Shown piece by piece: positions 54,101 through 64,000 of a DNA stretch of 64,000 bases. This DNA comes from Litomosoides sigmodontis. Its lineage: Eukaryota > Nematoda > Chromadorea > Rhabditida > Onchocercidae. The position numbers were made by a program, and so were the translations under genes. Location of the stretch: positions 273,501 to 337,500 of the forward strand of contig OY718803.1 of NCBI GenBank assembly GCA_963070105.1. The letters are read 5' to 3'. Under the pieces are notes generated by a model. It was not told the origin of the DNA. It saw only the letters and a program-made list of their open reading frames with translations, and made no database searches. The stretch's first letter is position 1. The number at the start of each line of letters is the position of its first letter.

Positions 54101-55671
54101 TCCAAAAATTCGGAATTTAACTGTTTTCGGTTTGTAATCAGATATGTATTACTATCGCAATACACGCCGTGATGAATGGTCGGGTAGTTCCGGTTGTGTT
54201 GCGCAGTGATAGTTGATATCAGCTGTTCTTGAAGGTGTAAATCCGAATGGAAGAGGTTGTTGCAACATTTTATCCTTTTTATCTCATATTAACCATCTCT
54301 TGATTTTTTTCAGAGGATACAGTGGCGTTTAGTGATCCACTGAGCGATTACACCGGTGATTTCGATATCGTACGATTTTTGGACGAGAACAGGTGATTGT
54401 TTTGTTTTACTTGACTATTATTTAAATTTCGAAGTAGTTATACGTCGTTTAATTGATTGTGATCTCAATCTATAGACTTAGTGATCGTGGTTTTGTTTTA
54501 CTTCATCAACCTGTTTTGCTACTTGATTGTTCTTCGAAAAGGTGACATGGAAGTAAAGGTGAGGGCACAGGGAATAAATAGACCAAGGAAAGAAGCGTTA
54601 GAATTACTATGTGGTACACATAAGAAAAAAGTGTAATAATGTACAAAAACAATTCAATAACAACTTGGGACTTGAAGGATTTAATGGTACTGCTTTCAAT
54701 TGTTTCAGCAAGCTTTTTTTTGCTGTTATAATGACAACGACGTGTCATTGCAAGATGGTTGAACTGTGTTCTTATTATTACTATTAAAGGTCTCATAAGG
54801 GCTCTTTTTTCTTTAATGTAAGATAAAATGTTAGAGGTGAAGCAGTCATTGATTATTAAATTTAGAATGTGATGTAAGAATAACGAACTGAAGAGAATGA
54901 ATAAGAGAAAAGCAAAAGAAGGGGGAAAGAAATGTAGTGGTATAGTGTTGGGGAGTTGTGTTTAAGAACTGTTATGGTTTACTAGCGAAGTAATTGTTCC
55001 GGTTTGATTAGGGTTTTTTGAGAAAGGAAGAAAATAATTTGGGTAGGACTTAACTTCTCAAAAAAGTAGAGTAATTCTAATAGTAGCAAAAAGAATGGTA
55101 ATTTAAACTGCTCGAAGTTTTTCGTTCACTATCCGCATGGCAAAAAGCTTTTCCTTAATGCAGAAATTTTACAAATTCATGAGGCGCGTTTTAAAATCAC
55201 TCTGACCAGTAGAAATGGTATGCATAAGTATCATGAATGATTGGAAAAATTTTGGAAAACTATCTCATTATGTTGATGATCTTTCACATTTTTATTAATG
55301 ATTTCTCACTTTCTTTACGACGCAATACTTTTGCTCGAAACTTAAGAAATTTATACACCAAAAATGATAGCATCCATATGTGCTGTTTTGGATTTAGTGA
55401 GTCTAGTCTTTCGTATGCCCATCTTGGTGAACTTCAAGAAAAACTTATGGGCATAAGAGTTCATGATTGATATGTTCACATGCGTTTGTATGTTTCGTTT
55501 AATTCGAAATTAATTTTACAACTGTACTTTCTATCTGTCATTGTTGCCACCATCATTGAAATCAAAAAGGACTGTAGCTTTGCAGTACTCCGGTTGATAG
55601 TCCTGTGGCAGACACTACTCGGTTCATCTCGCAACAGGTACAAGGTCATCATCACCACCACCACCACCACC

Positions 55672-55716
<45 letters not shown>

Positions 55717-58700
55717 CGCAGCAACATCATTACCAGCAACAGCATCAGCATCACCCTCCGTTGCCGCAATCGCATCAAAATATCACAACTGTCGCAATTT
55801 CTGAAGCGGCCAATAAAATGATGTATCAGAATCCAGCTAGGTAAGATGTTGCTTTATGACGGAATAACGAATGTATGTTATTTCCGGATTAAGTAATAAT
55901 GGAATTTCTAAATGACTTTTGAAATCACGGACCATATCTTTTCAAGTTGCCATTGAAATTTCTAGCATAAATGAAGCTACTTGTTTAGTTGCTAAGTGGC
56001 TATCTGGACTGCATGTCTGCAAATAAAAATGACCAGATATAAGCTAGACGAAGGTTAATTCCTCTATAAGAGAGACAAGGAAAGCAATAGTATGCCAATG
56101 GTTTTATCGTTGATTTACCGAAGTCCAGGATAGCTGTGACCTTTTATTATGGAAATCGGATTTATCAATAGAAGCAGTTTGTTTTGTGTTGGAACTGTTG
56201 GTGAAAGGTTTGGCGGTTGAATTGTAATTTCAATAGCACCTTCAATAGCAATTTCAATAAGTGAAAGTAATGGTCGTAATAGTAGTGCTGATGTTAATAA
56301 CAAATATCAAACAAATATATTAATTTCACAGCGTTGGTCTGGTAAGCAAAATATAAGAGAAATAAGGGGAGTGTTCTTTTGAAAAGATTTATAGTAGCTT
56401 AATTTGAATATTGCGTTCGGTTAAAAAGAAATCATAAAATATCATAAAATGCTCTGTGGACTGGGTTAATTTGCTAAATTTAGGGGAGTAATGCCGTGTT
56501 TTTTTCTTTTCTTCAAGCTAAAAAATTTTGTTAAACATAATGCTAACCGCTTCATTTGAATGTTTCTAAGTGGTGAACCAAAAAATCAAATAACCATTCC
56601 TGTTATACTTTTTTTGGAAAAAGACCGGGAATGGTTCTTGGGACTGACCGAAATCTCCTCGTCCATTTTGTTATTGGTTCTTTTCTCCGATTAATTCTGT
56701 GATGATTTATGTACGTATTCACGCGCTAATACGTAGTTTGTGGTAGATGGTCTTTTAAACAGTGTTTAATTATTTCATTGGAATTGGGTAATTCAGAACT
56801 TACGAATGTTGAACTTCAATTTAAGAGTGCGAACTATTATTATTCTAACATTTCAACTGAGGTGTTTTTATTTAAACATTTTTGTGGCCAATCTTGGGTC
56901 TAAGGTTTTGCTGAAATAAATAGGAATAAATCAGACCGTCATTCAGATCTGGATAAGTTAACCAGCTTTCGTTGTCCAAGTTAAATAATTAACTATTTGC
57001 AGGAGATTTAAACTTAAGTTTTGATAGCCTTATCCATTGATAATTTCGTTGGTTTTTCTTTAATTTTATTGCTTATCCTCCTTCTTTAGGCTACCTGACA
57101 GTCCACCAATCACGGATATCTCAGGCGCTGGTTCATCGGGCTCACCGAGCTCTGCTTCTGATTCACCGTATTCGCCGGATAATTACCAGAATTACCAGCG
57201 TAAGATTGTTATTTTCAGCTTTTCCTATATCTTTGGCTTTTTAATCTAGTCCGAATTAGTGAAATTATCGGATGATTTTGATTAGTTGCATAATGTAAAG
57301 GAGGTTTTCAATAAATTAGCGAAGACCAATAATTTCTCATGTATTATAACTGCGTTACCTGACATACTGCACTCATCAGACTAATTTTCCAATTCAATTT
57401 TGTTGATAACTCCTACAACCTAAAACCCAAAACTACAAACTCAGGATCTCGCAACCGCTTGTAAAGTATAGCTGTTTTAAGACCATATCAAGGCCAAATT
57501 AATGTGACTCACCACACATCGTCTTGTTTTGTTTTGCAAAAAGCTTTTCGGACATTACGAAAGGTAAATTGTCAGAAAACACAATGAAACGATAGAAATT
57601 CAACCAAAGGAGTTTTTTTATAATAAAAAAAAGCTGAGAGATAGTAGAAGAAATACTGCGATTCATGATTTTTGAAAAAGTGTTTATAAATAAGTGATGG
57701 CAATTTTCTTAAACATGAAATTGATGGAGTAACCTTCCTTCGTTCAGTTGTTTCACTTCTTCATCTTTTGCTTCTCCGGAATCTGAGAATTACGAGCTGG
57801 CAGGCTCATTCATTCGTATTTTTCTCCCATAGCGAGTGTTTGATCTGCAAGAATTTGTTTTCTGAATTGACCAGTTTTATCACTTATGTTATAAAGGAAA
57901 AATCGAAGCATTTTTTTAGAGAGATTTATCTCATATACATAGTCTTATAACTCTGTAAATCTGAAGGTGTAGTTTGAGGAAGACTTGTAATTACAGTGAA
58001 AAGCTTTTAAGACATGTGGCTCATTTCCAAAATTCCGTTAATTTAAATTGAATAAATTTACTAGAAGAAAACGATAAATTCGTCTTTCAAACATTCATAC
58101 ATGTATTCCACGTTCTTGTGCAATAGTTTTTACCCTAAAATTGTCCATCTATTTCGAACACTGTGATAGGAATTTACAGTTATTCATGGTACTCAACAGA
58201 ACGGTAATGGTCTGATTCTTGGTATTCGCCCTGATCTAGCGACTCATATGTTAGTACCGCAAGAACTCTTGCAGCAGAATCATCTTGGTAACCGCATATT
58301 ACAGCATGTTTTACCATCACCACAATCGGATTTCGTTAGTGGTGGTGGTGGATATCCGCCGCAATCAACACCTTCGGCACTACCTCAGGTATTCAGTTTT
58401 CGATTTTGTCTGAAAATGTAGAGAAAAATTGAAAATGTTTGTCTATACGAAACTTCACGATTTATAAATTTCAAATTCTCTTCACGTTTTGCAGGTTTCA
58501 CCGCCAACGGTCGTGAACATGCGACCACTTAATAATGCTTATTTGATCCAGAATAATGATTATCAAATAGACCCCTATAGCAATGTGATCAATTCCACAG
58601 CTAGTGAAGGCGATGGTTCAAGCTCCCAAACTGATGGTCAGATAAGCCGTAAACGTGTACGATCGGACCAGCAGCCACCACTACCACCACCACCACCACC

Positions 58701-58723
58701 ACAACAACAACAACAACAACAGC

Positions 58724-58772
<49 letters not shown>

Positions 58773-61700
58773 GCAGCAGCAACATAATCCGGTATCAACT
58801 AATGTGAAAAGTGAGCCGCAGAAGGTAGATTTAATTATTTAGCGTGTTTTACAGGTTTATGAAAATGTTGTCCTTCATGTTCATGTTATCCTTATCACTC
58901 TCTATCATATAGTATAGTGCAACTATGAAAACAAAATTTCGCTGAGCTAGAGTCCTTCACTTGTCGTTTTGACCTTTTCCGTATCAATTCAAGTGATAAG
59001 AAAAAATCTTCAAGCAGAGATGATTGGATAATATATTTATTTATATACTCAAAGTTTTATTATAAATTGATTTACAAAATCAATTACTCCGATATTTCTT
59101 TCCAGGTATTTTCGTTACCCAGCCAACTTACAGTGATATCATCACCAGTAACTGCAGTCGAAGATTTTGATGACAGCTTCCACCAACAAGCAATCAAATT
59201 CACTGCATTCAATGAGGAGCATTGGGCTACCTTGTATGATATCAACCAAAGACCGTTGCATCAACTGGAAATGCATGTTGTGGCAGATAAAGGATTCAAT
59301 TACAGTACTATGGACAATTGCTTTGTAAATCAGAAGAAAAACCATTTTCAGGTTTTAACTTTATGGCACTATTTGTTTCACTTTACTGACAACGGAATTT
59401 ATCTATACAAGAAATTTTTATTCAATCTTTTTTACGTATGTAACAGATTGTTTTTTTATTAATTATAATGAGTTTCACAACTACATTCTTATGATTTTGT
59501 GATAGCCCCCTAATACTAAAAATGATTTTTTCCAGATTTCTGTGCACATCGAAGCAATTGACAATCATCCACCAAATTTCGTTAAAATAGGTAACGAATT
59601 GAAAATGGTGAAAGAATTTAAGCTAGCATTTTGCGGTGTAAAGAGTGAAATGCCAACATCAGAGATACAAATCAAGCAGTCTACAACGGATAGAAGGCCG
59701 GTGCCGCATGATCCTGTGTCGTAAGTTTTTCCTTATATAGAACTATGACGGAGTTGTGGTATTTATTAATATTGTACAATCATATAGATTTATATAATCA
59801 TACAGATCTTGCTTTTAACTTGGTTGCGTTCTTAAATTTTTAACGGTTTTTATGTTCGCTATAATTATATAAATTCAAGAAGTCTTAGGTAACAAGATTT
59901 CAAATTTTTTGAGCGTGTGTCTTAAATTCCACATTCCAGACTTGAAATTCATGAGCGGCGAATGACAAAAGTAACTGTACCGAGGCTGCATTTCTCCGAA
60001 ACAACGATGAATAATCAACGAAAAAACGGCCGTCCAAATCCGGACCAGAAATACTTTCTACTTGTTGTTCGTTTGATTGCATGTACTGCTGATGGGCATG
60101 ATGCTATTGTTCAAGCTTATCAGTCCGAGAAAGTGATTGTTCGAGTAAGCTTCGTGCTATTTTCTACTATTCCAGAATATTTTATTATATGACCGATCAC
60201 AAAGAAATATTAATAGCAAAAAATAAGGGTGACTGTGGAATATTAATAACAACTGTAAGAATCACAACAAGGAAAGAAATCGATGACTGGAAGTAGTTTC
60301 TCTAGTATAAACGTTTGGAGTAGCCCATAAGATTTTAGGATTGATTTGATGACCCTTAACTCACTGCTGTTATTGTTTTATTTTAGGCTTCAAATCCAGG
60401 CCAGTTTGAGCCACCAGATTCAGATGCCACATGGCAGAAGAATGGTTCCACTATATATTATAATAGCGGTTCGGTGGCAATTGGTACTGATCGTGCTGTT
60501 GCGCCCCTGACTGTCGGTGGTGACATCTACTGCTCTGGAGTTGTTCATCGCCCATCCGATCGTCGGATCAAAGAACAAATCCATGAGGTCCATTTGCAGA
60601 CCTTTTTTTCTGTTTCCTTTTGTCAAGGTTATCGTGATTGTATGGATACATATACACCTTGTAGTGTTTACTTTTAATATTTTTTCGAGTAACTTTTTCG
60701 TTTTTAAAACTTTTGAAACTTGTATAGGTGGATACCAAAAGCGCCTTATCCCATCTCGCCCAAATTCGTGTTGTTGGTTATTCGTACAAACCAGAAATTG
60801 CGCTGAAATGGGGTCTGTCAGAGGAAAATCGTCATAGAGTCGGTGTTATTGCTCAAGAATTGGCTGAAATTTTGCCCGATGCTGTGACCGACAATGGAGA
60901 TTTTTTGCAAGTGCGTAAATATGATTTTGAAACTTAAGGAACCTAGGAATAATTTTCTACCGATCTAAAGTTTTCTAAAATGGAAAAGATTTTAGTCAGT
61001 CGTTGAAATAATGATTTGAAAAACCAGGTAAATTACCAGATTACTAAAATAGTGTGTAATTCACCATGCGATGATATAAACAAGTTAATTTAATTCTAGG
61101 GTTTTTCTGTAAATTTTACTAAGTTTTTAGGTTGATGATTCACGAATATTCTACGAAACAGTTGCAGCAGCAACTGAACTGTACCGTCTCACAGGGAATC
61201 TGGAACACAAAATTGAAGCTGTTGAAAAGTTGTCTCACAAGTTAGCCAGATTGCATCGGCGGAAAAATAAGGATATTGGTAGTTTAGCAAGCGGCCTAAG
61301 TGACTTTGGATTCTCTGATAAAGCAAGCTTCATGTCATCACATACATCACTTGCTTCGATTGCGCCATCTTGTCTTTCGCATGACAAGTGTTATCGTAGG
61401 CAAGTGCTTGTTAGAATTCTTGACATTTTTTTAAAAGAACGGAGGAAAGGAAATGCGTGTTAGTAACGGTTTAAAAAATTGCGGTGGCAAAAATTACAAC
61501 ATGTGTATTTCAGCCATTATTTATTTTTTACTTCTGAGTACTTGAAAGCTTTTAGGAAATATCAATTCTTAATTTCTACAGTCTTCGAAGGTGGTTATAA
61601 TCACCATTACTTTACAGGGGAAATAAGGAGCGGAGCAAAAACCGTGAAAAACATTGGCACTGCAGAAATCCATCATGTCATCGTGGGGAACCTCCGTTGT

Positions 61701-63578
61701 GTAGTTCGAAAGTAACGCAGGGGACAATTGTCGTCCTTGTTGGAGTAATGGCTATTTGGTAATTTCTTGGTCTTATTTTGTTTCTGTAAATTAAACTAAA
61801 TAAATTGGGAATCATAAGTGGTATAAGCTAACCAGGTTATTTTACTTATTTTTTTGCGAGGTTCTAAATTTTGCCGAAATATTTCAATTTTAAATAACAT
61901 ATAGTACATGATTTGTTTACATTAATTTAATAGATAAAAAAACTTGCTATTATGAATTCAATAACTGCAAATATCTAAGACTAATTTAGGAATATGGAAA
62001 TTTTTTTTCGTTATAGCTTATTGGCAATGTCAACGCTGTATGTGTTGGATTGGCATAATCGAACATTTGGGTATCATAAACGGCCATATATCGTTGAAAG
62101 TACAACTACTAATGGGCCAATGATAGAACAAGGTGGCAAAATTGGTCAAATTGTCCAAGTCAAGGATAATGTTTGGAAACCACCAATACAACCACATGCG
62201 CCACCACTAAGCATTTCATGTGATTATATGTATTGTCATATGTTTTGTTGCTCGAAGGGTGATGAATATAACATGCCAAATGAGAGCAATGCTGATAAGG
62301 TATCAAGTTTTGGTATTTTTGCATTTTAAGTATTTGAAAATCTTTCAAAGGTAGTCCAATCTGATTCCGAAATTTTGGCTGATTTGTTGAAAAGTCGTGT
62401 TGCAGAGTGTTGATTTTTAATGTTCAAATTTGGTTGCAGGCGTTTATTTGCATGAGCAATCAGATTTTTAAGTGAAAGCAAAAGTATCTGTTTAACAAAA
62501 GGATTTCCAAAATGAACTAGTTTCTATTAGATTTTTTTACAAAAATTAAAAAAAATAAAATAAAATATTGATTTTTCTTTGATAAAAATAGATACAGTAG
62601 TAATGATTTAGGATGAGCAAACAATTTTGAACCTACAGCAGCAACAATCATTATTGAAAGTCAAAGACAGTGAGGAAAATCAAGCGTCGCCTGTAGCTAG
62701 AGGGCTCGACTTTTCATCGTCAGCATCAGACACTAGTATTGAAATACCAGATTTCAATGTAACTATTGATGGTCGATATTGTACAAGTGATAGTTGTAAA
62801 CCACGTCGTGGTCTGTACACCTACTACATACCTATTTCACCGACTATGCCGACTGTATCGTTGGAAATTAAATTTAAGTATGTTCTACCCTACAAATTAT
62901 TTCATCCCTCACTACATAATTATAAAATAGTACTTCAAAAAGTGATAGTGTAATTTATTTACTGTAATGAGATAAAAACGGTTCTTTTCCTGCTCATTGG
63001 GCGAGGTAGTATTCATCGAAATATTCACGACGAAAATAATAAGATTATTCTAGAAATTTTTTCACGCTCGGGTGAGTTTGTCTTACTTTGCAATTTACTT
63101 GGCATTTCAACTGCAATTCTAAATTTTAGTGTTGGCGATAGTGGTACTTATATTGATAATTGTGGCAGTTTGCGAGATTTTAATCAAAAACCATGTAATG
63201 ATGAACATGCTATAAGGACAGTTCGTGGGAAACAGCCGATCGTTCAGAAGGTATTTTGTTAACTATTTGTTTTAGTAGTTTACTTTTTTGTGTTTTTGAA
63301 CTTTTCCTTAAAAACACTTTTTTTGCTGTAATATATAACGAAACATTCCATCTCAGTGCTTTCTGTTTCTCATAATCTCAGTTATATTGCCGGCCATTTT
63401 CCAGGTAGTAGAGGGAATCTATGAATTGCCAGTTGGCAATTATATGCACAGCGCGTATCGATTTCGAGTTGGCTACACTACTGAATCCTGTAATATGAAC
63501 GAATCTCAACGCGGACGTAGCTTTGATGAATATAATTTAATCTTTTATCGTAATTGTCAAATTTCAATGAACTTCTAA
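48056..63578 (+). CDS. myrf-1-like: Myelin regulatory factor (MYRF) homologue, 17 exons, about 1100 aa
   Basis: MYRF is made as an ER-anchored trimer. It cuts itself with a phage-type intramolecular chaperone domain and sends its N-terminal DNA-binding part to the nucleus; in Caenorhabditis it drives moulting and neural rewiring genes. Here all expected parts occur in order: acidic N-terminus, proline/serine-rich motif, poly-His and poly-Gln tracts, Ndt80-type DNA-binding domain, chaperone domain, coiled coil, transmembrane helix and the C-terminal MYRF domain. Exons 2-17 leave 3257 nt with one open frame needing a phase-1 first exon. Exon 1 at 48056-48101 fits that phase ([15 protein letters not shown]), giving 3303 nt. 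Exon 1 is tentative because it leaves a 6.2-kb intron; the rest is firm. The junction after exon 12 uses a GC donor. Confidence 0.93.
48102..54313 (+). other. Long putative first intron of MYRF
   Basis: No conserved exon is visible. A short TA/TG-rich run lies near 50130-50150. The stretch 50990-51300 is unusually C- and A-rich and G-poor on this strand, with ACY triplets. A tandem duplication of 33-bp period sits at 51922-51979. The true first exon or 5' UTR exons of MYRF could lie here rather than at 48056. Confidence 0.4.
54314..58824 (+). CDS. myrf-1-like: MYRF segment: N-terminal activation region (exons 2-6)
   Basis: Exons: 54314-54392, 55586-55840, 57090-57199, 58180-58388, 58495-58824. 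Exon 2 is acidic ([19 protein letters not shown]). Exon 3 runs [17 protein letters not shown] into about 14 His then about 10 Gln codons. Exon 4 carries [17 protein letters not shown] and SDSPYSPD, the counterpart of human LPDSPPDSGSEAYSP. Exon 6 has a basic cluster RKRVRS, likely the nuclear signal, then eight Pro and a long poly-Gln tract, ending VKSEPQK, like the human IKQEP. The tracts are pure CAC and CAA arrays and so prone to length change. Confidence 0.9.
59106..60144 (+). CDS. myrf-1-like: MYRF segment: Ndt80-type DNA-binding domain (exons 7-9)
   Basis: Exons: 59106-59351, 59536-59720, 59940-60144, residues about 344-555. The frame reads [37 protein letters not shown] and KKNHFQ, then [49 protein letters not shown] and SEKVIVR. 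Each has a clear human match, for example [19 protein letters not shown] and GKPNPDQRYFMLVVAL. This domain binds DNA as a trimer. Confidence 0.96.
60387..60910 (+). CDS. myrf-1-like: MYRF segment: intramolecular chaperone auto-cleavage domain (exons 10-11)
   Basis: Exons: 60387-60587, 60728-60910, residues about 556-683. This is the peptidase S74-like domain that also processes phage tailspikes. The catalytic pair is kept: in [11 protein letters not shown] the Ser (about 612) and Lys (about 617) match human Ser587 and Lys592 in HPSDLRAKEH, with the same spacing. [15 protein letters not shown] matches human GVIAQEVKEILPEAV. Self-cleavage is therefore expected. Confidence 0.95.
61131..63578 (+). 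CDS. myrf-1-like: MYRF segment: coiled coil, membrane anchor and luminal C-terminus (exons 12-17)
   Basis: Exons: 61131-61399, 61618-61758, 62017-62299, 62612-62877, 63130-63250, 63405-63578. Exon 12 gives a coiled coil ([29 protein letters not shown]). The anchor is spliced from exons 13 and 14: [20 protein letters not shown] with LYVL next, as in human QGTIIALVVVMA and SMSTLYVL. The luminal part has [20 protein letters not shown], matching human YCAPGDACRPGNFTYHIPV, and ends [15 protein letters not shown], near human YHFHFYRLCD. Exon 12 ends with a GC donor (tag|gcaagt). A GT alternative 4 nt later would run into a stop. Confidence 0.93.
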
Positions 63579-64000
63579 CATTTAAATTTGCTATTATGAC
63601 TAGATATTTTACTGAGGTATTTTCTAAATTACGCCATGCTTAAATAAAATTTTTAATTTATAATCGAAATTTTCTTCCGCTTTACCCATAGAAATTACCG
63701 AAGGAAAAAAGTTTTAATAAAATAGTAAGATTGTTGCAGTTGTCTATTGATTTATTCTACTGTAGTGATTCTTGTTATGATGCATTTAATGCCAGACAAT
63801 ACTTTCCAAATAAGACAGTAATTATTATTCGATTCTGTTAATAATAGGCGATCAGTTACTCCGATTTCGTTGTTCTTTTTTCATATGAAATTGTATCGAT
63901 TTTGCTGCCGTCGTGAACAATCCTTTCATCGATTTCTTCATTTATGAATTTTTTTGCCAAATGAGTCCTACGAGGAAGGCAGGATTATTTGTAGCAATGC
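63579..64000. other. MYRF 3' flank
   Basis: AT-rich sequence after the MYRF stop. An AATAAA at about 63643-63648 lies about 65-70 bp downstream of the stop and may be the polyadenylation signal. Nothing else is recognisable up to the window end. Confidence 0.45.

Noticed and set aside
55480..55821. Poly-Thr/poly-Asn reading of the MYRF repeat exon
   Set aside because: The phase of exons 2 and 4 forces the poly-His/poly-Gln frame, which also continues into conserved MYRF sequence.

Overview
This 64 kb window is eukaryotic genomic DNA, almost certainly from a nematode. It is AT-rich. Its genes are split into many small exons, with introns that mostly start GTAAG/GTATG and end TTTCAG/TTTTAG. 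The proteins resemble well-known animal families. Intron size, the long simple repeats and the gene set suggest a spirurid (clade III, filaria-like) parasite, but that placement is inference. I rebuilt six multi-exon genes by eye from splice sites, phase continuity and remembered family sequences; no database search was run. In five of the six models the exon lengths sum to a multiple of three with an uninterrupted frame. The sixth, TMEM39, has one unresolved exon boundary.

Layout. 0.6-2.8 kb (+): a secreted cathepsin L-like papain-family protease. 3.6-10.6 kb (-): a 708-residue POT1-type telomere end-binding protein with two OB folds and a cysteine-containing C-terminal region. 11.4-15.4 kb (-): TMEM39, a multi-pass ER membrane protein. 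17.5-35.2 kb (-): DIP2, a 37-exon, 1585-residue protein with a DMAP1-binding N-terminus and two adenylate-forming-type domains. 35.2-42.6 kb: no convincing gene. 42.6-46.7 kb (-): a 319-residue protein with several RING-like cysteine/histidine modules. 48.1-63.6 kb (+): the myelin regulatory factor MYRF, a membrane-tethered transcription factor.

DIP2, TMEM39 and POT1 lie head-to-tail on the minus strand. TMEM39 and POT1 are 829 bp apart, and POT1 has a splice acceptor 11 nt before its ATG, so trans-splicing or an operon is possible. The RING-like gene and MYRF diverge from a 1.4 kb gap.

The best candidates for something new are: the apparently intact POT1, given that Caenorhabditis has only split single-OB POT-like proteins; the tandem RING-like protein; a 680-bp alternative N-terminal exon inside DIP2; and a DIP2 intron whose donor reads AT instead of GT. 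Repeats include a perfect 700-bp (AAT)n tract in a POT1 intron and several long (AT)n tracts.
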